A DNA stretch of 64,000 bases from DTU098 sp964498525. GTDB lineage: Bacteria > Bacillota > Desulfotomaculia > Desulfotomaculales > Pelotomaculaceae. The translations under genes and the position numbers were made by a program. Position 1 is the stretch's first letter. The number at the start of each line of letters is the position of its first letter. Positions 1 through 9,055 of the stretch are shown here, piece after piece. The notes below the pieces were generated by a model. That model did no database searches. It was not told where the DNA came from and saw nothing but the letters and a program-made list of their open reading frames with translations. Location of the stretch: NCBI GenBank assembly GCA_964498525.1, contig CAZCGU010000008.1, forward strand, positions 62,001-126,000, in the 5' to 3' direction.

Positions 1-1
1 A

Positions 2-1843
2 AAAATAAGGAAAGGACAGGCCCTGACTGCCCTGCCGGTCATTTCTCCGCAAAATTTGGAACTTTGCCCGGGCGAGGCAAAAAGAATTGAATCCGGGGTT
101 GTGGGGGAGCCGGTTTTTACTGTCGCCTACGGTCTGGATGATCCGGGAGCCGGCTGGTTTTCCCCTGATGGTTACTTCGAAGCAGGCCCCAGGGCAGGAA
201 AGTTTACCATCACGGTAAACGCCGGCAGTGCCGCCTTCCCGGTTTACGCAGAGGTTAAATCCTGCCCTGACGGGGAAAGCTGTTCCGGTGAGGAAACGAC
301 GCCAGAAGAAGAACAGGAAGTGGAACTGATCCGGGAAGCGGCCTGCCGGGTTGTACCGCAGGAACCCGATGAGGGCTTCCAGGAAAGGGAATACAGGCTT
401 TATGCGGGACCCGTGGAGGGGTTGGCTTCCAAGGGGGAGAACTGGACCGGCTTTTTACGTCAGGGGGGCCGGGACGTTATCATTGATTTGAAAGAGTATC
501 ACCCTGTCACGCAGGTTTCCCTGGAGTTCAGGCAGGACGCCGGATCTGGTGTTTTTCTTCCGGAATATCTGCAAGCCGGGGTATCCTTAGATGGTTTGCT
601 CTGGTATCAACTGGGCCAGGTCCGGCATGGGGTGGAACCAAATGACCCAGAGGTATTGAGCAGGAATCTGACCCTCACCTTTCCGCCGGTTACCGCCCGC
701 TATCTAAAACTGAGCTTTCCAGTGGACGTCTGGGTTTTTGCCAGGAATCTATCCGTAAAGGGTTGCCCTGAAAGGGCGGAAAAGCCCGCGGTCCTGGCTC
801 TGGCCGGTTATCACACCGGTCCTGCCGCCACGGAAACGCCAAAGCAAGACGCCAGGGATATCCTGCTGATCTATACCGGCAGCGGCAGCGGGGAGGACAC
901 CTGGTCCAACCGGGATTTTTTGCCGGTGGTGGCCTATCGGGACACCGGGGGGAAACTTTGCGGGAGGATGTTTGATACTCTTCTGTTCCTGCCCTACCAG
1001 GGAATGCCCGCTACCAGGGCAAGCTGGGAGGCGTATCTGGGGGATCTGTTTGCTCCGGGGAAGCAGCTGCCCGCCCTGGAAAAGGCTATTGACGGGATAG
1101 ACGGAATTGACGGATTGGAAGGAAAGGAAAAGGTGATCCTGACCATACCCTACCCCGATGAAAAAGAACGAGCCTTCGGCAGCCTGGAGGAAGAGGGCGG
1201 AACAACGTTGCTTTCCTTCTCCGCAGAAGACGCAGGAAAGGGACAGGCCCTGGAAAACAGGTTTACGGCAGTGTGCTGGTATTACGGCAAAATGATGGAG
1301 CTCTGGCGGGAGGCCGGATTTGAACACCTGGAACTGATTGGCATTTACTGGTACAAGGAATATATGGATCAGACAATTCCCGGTGAAAAAAAACTGGTAC
1401 AGGACGTTGCCCGCCTGGTCCGGGGAAGTGGGCAGAATTTCTATTGGATTCCTTTTTATGGCGCCAGGGGGTATGAAGAATGGAAGTCCTTCGGTTTTAC
1501 GCACGTATTTTTGCAACCCAATTATTATGCGGTTGAGGATCAGCCGGAGGAGCGCATGGACAGGGCGGTGGAACTGGCCCGGCGGTATCAGACGGGCATT
1601 GAACTGGAATATGATGAAAAGGCGCTTTCCAACCGCTATTATTATGATTTATTCCACAAGCAGCTGAACAAGGCGCATCAGCTGGGTCTGGGCAAAGGGA
1701 ATGTTACCAATGCCTATTTTGCCGGATTGAAAAAGGCGCTGCTTGATGCCGCCTCCAGCAAAACTCCCTCTGTCAGGGGAATTTATGATAATTTTTATGA
1801 ATGGATTAACGGCACCTATACCCCGGACCGGGGAGATACTTAA
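2..1843 (+). CDS. DUF4855 domain protein, 5' end outside window
   Basis: The frame is open from base 2 with no upstream stop, so the N-terminus lies outside the window; about 613 residues are visible. The first ~90 residues look like an Ig-like beta domain. A discoidin (F5/8 type C)-like segment follows at roughly residues 130-260 (WTGFLRQGG, YLKLSFPV). The last ~320 residues match DUF4855 as I know it (LIYTGSG, LLFLPYQG, VILTIPYPD, IELEYDEKAL). Proteins of this type are usually exported, surface- or spore-associated proteins of Bacillota with a glycosidase-like fold; the biochemical role is unknown. A short DGIDGIDG repeat lies in the middle. Domain naming is from memory, without a search. 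Confidence 0.75.
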   Translation, partial: KIRKGQALTALPVISPQNLELCPGEAKRIESGVVGEPVFTVAYGLDDPGAGWFSPDGYFEAGPRAGKFTITVNAGSAAFPVYAEVKSCPDGESCSGEETTPEEEQEVELIREAACRVVPQEPDEGFQEREYRLYAGPVEGLASKGENWTGFLRQGGRDVIIDLKEYHPVTQVSLEFRQDAGSGVFLPEYLQAGVSLDGLLWYQLGQVRHGVEPNDPEVLSRNLTLTFPPVTARYLKLSFPVDVWVFARNLSVKGCPERAEKPAVLALAGYHTGPAATETPKQDARDILLIYTGSGSGEDTWSNRDFLPVVAYRDTGGKLCGRMFDTLLFLPYQGMPATRASWEAYLGDLFAPGKQLPALEKAIDGIDGIDGLEGKEKVILTIPYPDEKERAFGSLEEEGGTTLLSFSAEDAGKGQALENRFTAVCWYYGKMMELWREAGFEHLELIGIYWYKEYMDQTIPGEKKLVQDVARLVRGSGQNFYWIPFYGARGYEEWKSFGFTHVFLQPNYYAVEDQPEERMDRAVELARRYQTGIELEYDEKALSNRYYYDLFHKQLNKAHQLGLGKGNVTNAYFAGLKKALLDAASSKTPSVRGIYDNFYEWINGTYTPDRGDT

Positions 1844-2043
1844 AAACCTCAATCAGCCTGGCTGGATGCAGCGGACCGCTTTTTAACCAGCATATCTCCC
1901 GAAGGTGCAACGGGGTTTGTTTGCGGTAAGATCACCCCGGTTTGTTCCCGGGCTGTCCCCTGGACAGGTGCGGCGGGACGGGCGGCTAAAGGCTGCAAAC
2001 CCCTGTTAATTTGGTTTTGCCGCCCAGATGTGGAAATAAAAAG

Positions 2044-2063
2044 AACCGGCTGCGAAGCCGGTT
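2044..2063. terminator. Hairpin, possible terminator
   Basis: Perfect 8-bp stem AACCGGCT/AGCCGGTT around a GCGA tetraloop, about 200 nt after the DUF4855 stop. The T-rich flank is on the minus-strand side (an A-rich run precedes it on the plus strand), so the plus-strand terminator role is weak. Confidence 0.45.
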
Positions 2064-2118
2064 TAACAAGGAAGAATTTTTAGTGAAAACATGTAGTTAA
2101 TTAATATAATATTTAACA

Positions 2119-2146
2119 TTGTTAACTAAGTCAATAGGTATATTAT
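2119..2146 (+). promoter_or_regulatory. Putative sigma-A promoter
   Basis: TTGTTA, 16-nt spacer, TATTAT. It lies far upstream of hppA with no gene directly after it, so its target is unclear. Confidence 0.3.
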
Positions 2147-2254
2147 GGGTACACTGCAGTCCGGTTAAATGGGTTGTCAGAACCAGCAAAGGCCGTTCAT
2201 GTTTTCCGCAGGAAGGACAATAAACTGTAAGATTGTGGAAAGTTGGTATAACTC

Positions 2255-2263
2255 TGTGGATAA
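2255..2263 (-). promoter_or_regulatory. DnaA-box sequence
   Basis: The plus strand reads TGTGGATAA, the exact complement of the TTATCCACA DnaA box. A weaker TGTGGAAAG lies about 20 nt upstream. The site is isolated in the 1-kb gene-free region before hppA; no dnaA, dnaN or box cluster is present, so an origin is not supported. Confidence 0.4.
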
Positions 2264-2340
2264 CTAGCGGATTGCGCCGGGAGCACAGCTTTTTTTCGGC
2301 GGTAATTTCAAAGCCCGCGGCAAATCCGGGAACAAAAGGT

Positions 2341-2368
2341 TTGCAAAAGATCCTTTTGTCGTTATAAT
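2341..2368 (+). promoter_or_regulatory. Putative sigma-A promoter upstream of hppA
   Basis: TTGCAA, 16-nt spacer, perfect TATAAT (2363-2368). If it drives hppA, the transcript has a leader of about 520 nt. Short frames in that stretch (52 and 34 codons) look non-coding, and I could not match it to a known riboswitch. Confidence 0.45.
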
Positions 2369-2899
2369 GGTAAAAGCTGAATTTGTTTCTTTAATGAGTG
2401 TACTGCTGGTTTTTATTGCAAAACAGGTGTACATTCTCTTTTTAAAAGGGGTTTTTCCCCGGAGGCTTATGTGTTTACTTTTAACAGGCGGGTGTATTCT
2501 CCTTAACCAGTATGGTTATTCTTGAAATAAAAAGAGAAATCGGCGATAATATTCTTTTGAACAGAAAACCATTTGATGAAGTCTGGACAAGCCCCCAAAA
2601 GATTAATAAGATATAAGAGTGTTTTTTTAACAGCCGGATATCTCAGTTAAGGCGCGGCAGCCTCCCTTAAGATGCTATACGGGCTGTTCCGGCGGTTTTA
2701 ACTGCGCCGCAGATTTGGAAACCCGGTTGTTTTTAGAAGGTCTCCTTCTTAGGATATTAGTCGCATACGACAGGGAGGTGGTTGGCAAAAGGATTTGTTC
2801 CTAATTTGGGAGGTGAGCGCGGCATTTAAGATTTTATTTTTGGCAGAACAACAATATTCCTAATGATTCTATATTAAGGTTTATAAGGTGGTGTTCGAT

Positions 2900-4912
2900 T
2901 TGGCATTTGGGGCTTTCCCCATGTACGCTGTTATCGCCTCGTTAGTGGGCATTCTTTTTGCCGGATATCTGGCCGTGATGGTTCTAAAGCTTCCACCCGG
3001 CAACGAGCGCATGATTGAAATTTCCGGGGCCATTCAGGAAGGGGCCATGGCCTACCTTGGCAGGCAGTACAAGACCATTGCAGTAGTAGGAATCATAATT
3101 GCCGTTTTACTTTACTTCGGTCTGGGCTGGATTATAACCCTGGGCTTTATTGTAGGAGCCGTTTTTTCCGGGCTCTGCGGCTACGTAGGGATGACAGTGT
3201 CGGTGCGGACCAATCTCCGGGTTTGCGAGGCGGCCAAAAAAGGCCTGTCCAGCGCCCTGTTGGTGGCTTTTAAAGGCGGGGCCGTCACCGGCCTCATGTG
3301 TGTCAGCCTGGGCCTGCTGGGTGTGGCCGGCCTGTACATTTTGTTCCAGGATCCCATTTACCTGGTGGGATTGGGCTTCGGCGGCAGCTTGATCAGCGTA
3401 TTTGCCCGTCTGGGCGGCGGTATCTACACCAAAAGCGCCGACGTCGGGGCTGACCTGGTGGGCAAGGTAGAGGCGGGCATACCGGAAGACGACCCCCGCA
3501 ACCCTGCTGTGATTGCCGACAACGTGGGGGATAACGTGGGGGATTGCGCCGGAATGGCGGCAGACCTGTTCGAAACCTACGCTATTACGGCCATTGGCGC
3601 CATGCTGCTGGGTGAGCTGTTTTTCCCCGGCCAGCAGCAATACGTTATTTACCCGCTGATCCTGGGAGGAATTGCCATCATCGCCACGATTATTGGCAGC
3701 TATTTTGTCCGGCTTGCCCAGGGGCAGGAAATTATGGCGGCGCTTTATAAAGGGCTGATTGCCTCCGCGGTTATTTCGCTTATCGGTTTTTATCCTGTAA
3801 CAACCTATATTTTCGGCTCACCGCAGTATTTTTACGCAGCTCTAGTGGGTGTCGCGGTGACCATGGCCATTGTTTTCATTACCGATTACTATACCTCCAC
3901 AAAGTACCGGCCGGTCAGGACCATCGCTAAAGCTTCCGAGTCCGGCCACGCAACCAATATTATCAGTGGCTTGTCCATCGGGATGGAAGCCAGCGTTTCA
4001 CCGGCTTTTGCCATCGTTGCCGGAATTCTTGTTTCCTACCTTATCGGCGATATATATGGAGTGGGGATAGCTTCAATTGCTATGCTTTCCATGACGGGTA
4101 TAGTTGTGGCAATCGACTCCTTCGGACCAATTACCGACAACGCCGGCGGCATTGCCGAAATGGCCGAATTGCCGCCTGAAATACGTAATATTACCGATCC
4201 CCTGGACGCTGTGGGCAACACCACCAAGGCGGTGACCAAGGGTTATGCCATCGGCTCTGCCGGCCTGGCCGCCATTGTCCTGTTTGCTTCCTATACCATG
4301 GAAATAACTCGCGTGCGGGAAAGCGCGGGGCTCCTGGAAAAACTTAGCTTTTCCGTGGAAAATCCCTGGGTCCTGGCTGGTCTTCTTATAGGTGGAGCCT
4401 TGCCCTTCCTCTTTTCCGCCCTGGCTATGGGCGCCGTTGGCCGGGCGGCCAATGAAGTCGTCAACGAGGTGCGGCGCCAGTTCAGGGAAATTAAGGGACT
4501 TATGGAAGGCAAGGCACGGCCCGAGTATGGCCGTTGCGTTGATATTGTCACCAAGCGGGCGATTAAAGAAATGATGCTACCCGGCCTGATCCCCGTGGTG
4601 GCGCCTATCCTGGTGGGCCTGTTGCTGGGCGCCCAGGCCCTGGGCGGCATGCTCATGGGTGTAATCATTACCGGCTTGTTCCTGGCTATTATGCTAACGG
4701 CCGGCGGCGGCGCCTGGGATAATGCCAAGAAATATATAGAAGAGGGTAATTTCGGCGGTAAGGGTACGGATGCTCACGCCGCGGCGGTTACCGGCGACAC
4801 GGTGGGCGACCCGTGCAAGGACACCGCCGGCCCCGCTATCAACCCGATGATTAAGGTGGTCAATATCGTGGCCCTGCTCATTGTAAGCTACGTGGCCATG
4901 ATTGTCCGCTAA
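2900..4912 (+). CDS. hppA: Membrane-bound proton-translocating pyrophosphatase
   Basis: Hydrolyses pyrophosphate and pumps ions across the cytoplasmic membrane. The 670-residue polytopic protein has the family length and signatures: DVGADLVGKVE, the DNVGDNVGDCAG acidic motif, and the C-terminal GDTVGDPCKDTAGP. The position that separates the two classes reads GNTTK (Lys where K+-dependent enzymes have Ala), which predicts a K+-independent, H+-pumping enzyme. The frame is open to a GTG at 2888, but AAGGTGGT at 2885-2892 sits 7 nt before TTG 2900, which I take as the start. In a sulfate reducer it can recover energy from PPi released during sulfate activation. A terminator follows. Confidence 0.96.
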   Translation: MAFGAFPMYAVIASLVGILFAGYLAVMVLKLPPGNERMIEISGAIQEGAMAYLGRQYKTIAVVGIIIAVLLYFGLGWIITLGFIVGAVFSGLCGYVGMTVSVRTNLRVCEAAKKGLSSALLVAFKGGAVTGLMCVSLGLLGVAGLYILFQDPIYLVGLGFGGSLISVFARLGGGIYTKSADVGADLVGKVEAGIPEDDPRNPAVIADNVGDNVGDCAGMAADLFETYAITAIGAMLLGELFFPGQQQYVIYPLILGGIAIIATIIGSYFVRLAQGQEIMAALYKGLIASAVISLIGFYPVTTYIFGSPQYFYAALVGVAVTMAIVFITDYYTSTKYRPVRTIAKASESGHATNIISGLSIGMEASVSPAFAIVAGILVSYLIGDIYGVGIASIAMLSMTGIVVAIDSFGPITDNAGGIAEMAELPPEIRNITDPLDAVGNTTKAVTKGYAIGSAGLAAIVLFASYTMEITRVRESAGLLEKLSFSVENPWVLAGLLIGGALPFLFSALAMGAVGRAANEVVNEVRRQFREIKGLMEGKARPEYGRCVDIVTKRAIKEMMLPGLIPVVAPILVGLLLGAQALGGMLMGVIITGLFLAIMLTAGGGAWDNAKKYIEEGNFGGKGTDAHAAAVTGDTVGDPCKDTAGPAINPMIKVVNIVALLIVSYVAMIVR

Positions 4913-4978
4913 ACTGTTTTAGAAGAAACGAAACGACGTTAAAGGATAATCCCTCGAAGTGAGGAAATTTTCGCGTGG

Positions 4979-5007
4979 AAAGACCCCTGTAGCCTACAGG
5001 GGTCTTT
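4979..5007 (+). terminator. Terminator of hppA
   Basis: 13-bp perfect stem (AAAGACCCCTGTA and its complement) with a 3-nt loop, ending in TCTTT, 66 nt after the hppA stop. Symmetric A/T flanks could make it bidirectional. Confidence 0.75.
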
Positions 5008-5157
5008 GGCCTGTTGCCGGTTGCAGCCGCGCTTCCGAAAAAGTCCACTTTCCCACTTAATTATTTAATGGCGCAATTTTTTCCCCGGTTGATTCATAAT
5101 GCTGTCTTTCAGACAGCTTCACCAGCAATATCTAACGGCAAATAGGACGCAGTTTTC

Positions 5158-6225
5158 TTAGTGGACAATATTGACGGGTGAACCCGGACTAACTGCCGGG
5201 GGAGGCTCTTCATACCAGCCGTTGTCGATGAGAATGTCCAAACCGTCCTCGGCATATTTTAAAACTTCCATCATAAGACGGGTAAAATCACCCGCTAAAC
5301 TGTGTTTATCACCGGACACAGCTAAAGCCCTGGCGTAACTGACCGCCAGAATTACGTTCAAAGAACGGAGTTTATTTAGCATTAGTAAATCGGAAAAGGG
5401 CGCGGTCTTTGAATCCGTAACACCCGATTCCCAGGGCAAAGAGACGGGAAGATCATTCTTGAGCAGGCGGGAGCTCAGTATCTCGATATGTTTTCCGGCA
5501 ATTTTCCTTACCCGGAGCATGTATTGCCGTACCTGATCCTTTTTTGCCACCTGGCTGAAACCGGTACACAGAGCCTTAATCAGGTGGTTTTTTTGAAGCA
5601 GCAGAAATAAGTGGGAAACGTGAACGGAGTTAATAGGTTGCCGCTTGGGAATTTGCCTGGCCAGGAAGCTCCGTTTGCTTGCCAGATCCAACTTTTCGGG
5701 AATGCGGATTTGGGGCGGCCGGACTAAAGTGCCCCTGGAAAGCATGACACTTACAGACCTGTTATAAATTTCGGCGGGATCCGCCACGCATTCCGTGAAA
5801 TACTGGCGCACGTCGCTGCGCGCGGACATTTGCAGCGCGGCTCCATAGCCGTCAAGCCTGGTTCTGGCCATTTCTTCCAGAAAACTTATGATAAACGAAT
5901 CGGAAAAAAGCCGGGGGGCTTCCAGGTTCACATCTGAGGCGGTGAAGCCGCGGGGGATGGGGTGCTTTTCCCGGACATAGATTTCTGTAAGTCGCTGAAG
6001 GTGCTTGCGGGCTATGCTTAAAGTGTATTCCAGGACTTTTCTGATTTCAGGGTCTTCAACGGTTTGCAAAAAGTATTGGACCATCCGTTCCTTAATACTG
6101 CTTTCCATCCAGGAAGCCCACAAACAGGCGATTTCCGAGGATGTCAGGTTGATGTTCTCTTCAATCTCAATGGGGTATTCCTGCGACGGGGTGGGGGTTT
6201 TATCTTGTTCAACGATGAGATCCAT
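5158..6225 (-). CDS. DUF3231 family protein (CotF-like, spore-associated)
   Basis: 355 residues made of two similar alpha-helical halves: residues ~25-170 (LTSSEIACLWASWMESSI, ARKHLQ) and ~195-335 (INSVHVSHLFLLLQKN, AGKHIE). Each half resembles the DUF3231 domain of spore-coat and germination-related proteins, related to the ferritin-like CotF family. The start at ATG 6225 is fixed by GGAGGT 8 nt upstream. It is monocistronic and convergent with hppA. A structural role in the spore or forespore is inferred from the family; no enzymatic residues are evident. Confidence 0.8.
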   Translation of the reverse strand: MDLIVEQDKTPTPSQEYPIEIEENINLTSSEIACLWASWMESSIKERMVQYFLQTVEDPEIRKVLEYTLSIARKHLQRLTEIYVREKHPIPRGFTASDVNLEAPRLFSDSFIISFLEEMARTRLDGYGAALQMSARSDVRQYFTECVADPAEIYNRSVSVMLSRGTLVRPPQIRIPEKLDLASKRSFLARQIPKRQPINSVHVSHLFLLLQKNHLIKALCTGFSQVAKKDQVRQYMLRVRKIAGKHIEILSSRLLKNDLPVSLPWESGVTDSKTAPFSDLLMLNKLRSLNVILAVSYARALAVSGDKHSLAGDFTRLMMEVLKYAEDGLDILIDNGWYEEPPPAVSPGSPVNIVH

Positions 6226-6654
6226 TGTTCCTAAACCTCCGGGGGTTTATAGTCATTAAATATTCTATCTTTCCAGCGCTTTTTTATGCAGAAATGACGC
6301 ATCGGACGCGAGGCGACCCGAAAGCGACCAGATCATGTATATAGGTTTTGCTGCCATATCATTTTCAGGATCATATCCTGCGTCCTTTAACTCCGCAGTG
6401 TTTGGCGGGATTTAGGGCCGGCACGGGCTTCCCCGGGTCCCTGGAAATTTGGGACTCTGGGATCTTCCGAAATTAAATTTATATCCTGGAAAGCCCGGAG
6501 CTGCAAGGGTTAAATTTTCAATACCAGATCCTATAATTTGGTTTTAAAACTGGTCCCGGGGCGAAAAAAACGGCCTTTCGGGCAGTTTTCAGTATTTGCC
6601 CTCGTGGCCTGATAACTAAATATAATTCAGGGAATCCCGGAATCTTAAATGATG
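6226..6654. other. Intergenic region without a recognised gene
   Basis: About 430 bp between two minus-strand genes. It holds the upstream region of the DUF3231 gene and the terminator of the 55-aa membrane protein. I see no convincing frame on either strand. Confidence 0.5.
6563..6590 (-). terminator. Rho-independent terminator of the 55-aa gene
   Basis: Read on the minus strand: AAAAC, a GCC...GGC stem with a GAAA-type loop, then GTTTTTTTC. It lies about 65 nt after the stop at 6655. Confidence 0.7.
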
Positions 6655-6822
6655 TTATTGTTGACTTGCGCTGTCGTTGATATCAATTTGATTTCTGCCG
6701 GAAATGTCACGCAGGGATTCCGCAATGTCCCTGGCGTAATAAATAAACGGAAAGGTTAACAGCGTTGAAGCCACCAGTATTGCCGCCATTCCGGTGTCGC
6801 TTGTCTCCCCTTTTCTAAACAC
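6655..6822 (-). CDS. Small single-span membrane protein, unrecognised (55 aa)
   Basis: Starts at GTG 6822, preceded on the minus strand by a consensus AGGAGGTG ending 11 nt upstream, and closes with TAA at 6655. The protein has a short charged N-terminus (FRKGETSD), one hydrophobic helix (GMAAILVASTLLTFPFIYY, residues ~11-29) and a polar tail (RDIAESLRDISGRNQ). That is the design of a small single-pass membrane protein. A strong SD in front and an intrinsic terminator behind support a real gene. No family recognised. Confidence 0.65.
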   Translation of the reverse strand: MFRKGETSDTGMAAILVASTLLTFPFIYYARDIAESLRDISGRNQIDINDSASQQ

Positions 6823-7049
6823 TTTAAAAATATCACCTCCTTTATGTGTAGTGTTCTCCCTTTTAAAATTATAAAACTAAAGAAATACTGGTTTTAAAAC
6901 CATTGCGACTGAAGCTGGCTTCCAGTTTTGATTCCCGCTCCACCAGCCAAATATTGTTTAATCCCTTGTTTGGGTTTTATCAGGAATATGACAATTGAAG
7001 CAATGTATGTTAAACAGACTGTTATATACGCGAATTACCAAAAACGGAT

Positions 7050-7994
7050 CTATTTGCAATAAACGAACCTGTCCAGTCCCTTTACCCAACTGCTCCAGTG
7101 TTCATCCGGGTGGGAACGATTTTCCACCGCCGAGCCGAACATATCCACGGCGGCGTCAATCATATCCAGATGGTGCAGCACATCGGCCTCCAGGAATTTG
7201 GGCCTTTTGGGGGACTGCCACTCGTACTGCCCGTGGTGGCTGACGATCATATGGAGCAGCTTGGTCCTCAGTTCCTTCGGGAAACCGGGCAGTTGGTCTA
7301 TATAGCTATCCAGGAGCCGTACTCCCAGGACAATATGCCCCAGCAGGCGGCCTTCGTCGGTAAAATCAATATGGGCATTCAACCGGTATTCCTCCACTTT
7401 GCCAATATCGTGAAGGAGGGCGCCGCATACCAGCAGATCCCGGTCCATTTGCGGGTAAACGGCTGCCATACCTTCGGCTGCCCTGGTGACACTCAGACTG
7501 TGCTCCAAAAGCCCGCCGAGGGCAGCATGGTGGTAGTGCTTGGCGGCCGGTGACATAAAAAAAGCGTCAAGGAAATCTTCATCCTCTAAAATTAGGGACA
7601 GTAATTCCCTTAAGTGTGGGTTTCGCATAGCGTCAACAATGGAAAATAGCTCCTCCCGGGCGGTATCCGGGTCAAGTTTGCTGGAGGGAATAAACCTGAC
7701 CGGATCTGCTTCCTTCTCCCGGCACACCGACATTGATGATATCTGAATCTGGGCCATCCCGTTGTATTCCACGACCTGCCCCTGGACGTTAACTATATCA
7801 CCAACCCGGCAGCAGCGATCCATTTCTGCTGCCGATTCCCAGACCCGGCCTTCCATCTGCCCCGTCCTGTCCCCCAGGACTACCGCCAGGTAGTGCCCGG
7901 CTCCACTGCGGAGGGGCAGCAGCTTTTTTATTTTTAAAGCAAAGGTGCCGTCTACCCTCTGGCCCGGGCTCAGTTGTTCAATATAAGTTTCCAT
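7050..7994 (-). CDS. yhaM: 3'-5' exoribonuclease YhaM family (OB fold + HD domain)
   Basis: Predicted to degrade short RNA and single-stranded DNA from the 3' end. The N-terminal ~95 residues form an OB-fold nucleic-acid-binding domain (GQRVDGTFALKIKKL, GDIVNVQGQVVEYNG). An HD metal-dependent hydrolase domain follows at ~150-290, with the metal-site motifs GGLLEHSLSV, ALLHDIGK and SHHGQYEWQSPKRP. The length of 314 aa equals B. subtilis YhaM. The ATG at 7994 has AGGGGGAA upstream. It is monocistronic and divergent from the next plus-strand gene. Confidence 0.92.
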   Translation of the reverse strand: METYIEQLSPGQRVDGTFALKIKKLLPLRSGAGHYLAVVLGDRTGQMEGRVWESAAEMDRCCRVGDIVNVQGQVVEYNGMAQIQISSMSVCREKEADPVRFIPSSKLDPDTAREELFSIVDAMRNPHLRELLSLILEDEDFLDAFFMSPAAKHYHHAALGGLLEHSLSVTRAAEGMAAVYPQMDRDLLVCGALLHDIGKVEEYRLNAHIDFTDEGRLLGHIVLGVRLLDSYIDQLPGFPKELRTKLLHMIVSHHGQYEWQSPKRPKFLEADVLHHLDMIDAAVDMFGSAVENRSHPDEHWSSWVKGLDRFVYCK

Positions 7995-8204
7995 TCTGGC
8001 AATTCCCCCTGTAAATTAACTCTAACTCCTATAGTTATTCTAATCTGTAACTAGATCACCTGGCTGTCGCTTGCAAGAAAATTTGTTCGGGCCTGTAGAA
8101 TTCAAGCAAGGCAGCAACCAGGCAGTTGGTATTTCTGGGAAAGGAGAATTATTGCTTTTGCCGAAATAATATTTAAAAAGGAAATTATGGAAGGTGGTGT
8201 TAAT

Positions 8205-8477
8205 ATGAAAATTGAAAAAACGATGGAAACATTTTGTAAAGTGAAAAACAAGGAAACCAGGTTGAAAATCAAGGTTCATCTCGCAGAAAGAATGTGCGGT
8301 TATGATCTGGTACATCTCAGCCATTGCCTTGACCAGGAAAATTGCGATTCAGGGCAGCATTGTGAGTTAATTAAGCAAGAGGAAGAAAAGGCGGTAGATC
8401 GTCTGATTTGGGACTATTATGAACAACTAAAGCTCCGGGATGAAATCAGGGAAAGAACGAAAGATTCAAATCAATAA
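8205..8477 (+). CDS. Small cysteine-containing protein, unrecognised (90 aa)
   Basis: The frame is open to an ATG at 8187, but GGAAGGTGGTG lies just before ATG 8205, so the shorter start is preferred. Four of its five cysteines (CGYDLVHLSHCLDQENC and GQHC) are spaced like a possible metal-binding cluster, followed by a charged helix (IKQEEEKAVDRLIWDYYEQL). I do not recognise the family. It stands alone, upstream of a decayed AT-rich region. A metal-binding or regulatory function is only a guess from the cysteine spacing. Confidence 0.65.
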   Translation: MKIEKTMETFCKVKNKETRLKIKVHLAERMCGYDLVHLSHCLDQENCDSGQHCELIKQEEEKAVDRLIWDYYEQLKLRDEIRERTKDSNQ

Positions 8478-8520
8478 TAGTTTATTTCTGCTTTAATGAT
8501 TCGCATCACTTGGACATTAA

Positions 8521-9039
8521 AGAGACTTATGTAATAATAATGGTAATATAGAGCCTATTAAGACTCCGTTAAGCATAAATAATTATAAAATCTATATAAT
8601 ATCAAAACAGTCGAGGATAGTTGGTAGGAGTACTGGTTTTATTAGCGAGACATTATCTGATGTAGTTGAATTTCTTAGGTGTCAGGTTAAAGATGGTTCT
8701 AGAATGGAATACGGTAGGTTGTGGGTAGAACTGAAATATTGACAAACAGAGGCAACTAATTGCAAAAAATAAACGACTATATGAACGCTTTGATTTTTAT
8801 AGAAAATGGATTAAAAAAAATTATCGCATTAGTAAAGATAAATGCTTCTATATCGGAGATGAAGCGTACAAGTTTTATTGTCAAGGTAAATTAAAAATGG
8901 TATCGCCTATAAATTATGTAGTGGAATTTGATTCAAACTGAATGCTTCCGAAGGAGCGCCTGTAAATTGGTATTATTCAGACAATGCCAGTATGGCTGTT
9001 ATAAGAAAAAAATTAAATAAGCTCAGGTTCATACCGTAG
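8521..9039 (+). pseudogene. Frameshifted gene remnant, unknown family
   Basis: Three adjacent stretches read as protein, but in alternating frames. 8521-8742 encodes SKQSRIVGRSTGFISETL and continues to VEFLRCQVKDG and YGRLWVELKY. 8741-8941 encodes RLYERFDFYRKWIKKNYRIS and GKLKMVSPINYVVEF. 8944-9039 encodes ASEGAPVNWYYSDNASMAVI. Joined through two frameshifts (near 8740 and 8941) they give one protein of about 170 residues. No start codon with an SD is left. The composition is clearly more AT-rich than the surroundings, suggesting acquired DNA now decaying. Family not recognised. Confidence 0.6.
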
Positions 9040-9055
9040 AAACTCTAAAAAGTAA

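Noticed and set aside
749..1516. 255-codon minus-strand frame
   Set aside because: Lies wholly inside the DUF4855 gene in antisense, has no SD, and reads as low-quality protein; a shadow of GC-rich codon use.
2231..2263. Chromosomal origin of replication
   Set aside because: Only one exact DnaA box and no dnaA/dnaN or AT-rich unwinding element with clustered boxes.
2367..2617. Short plus-strand frames (52 and 34 codons) in the hppA leader
   Set aside because: No SD in front and no recognisable composition; the first begins inside a -10 element.
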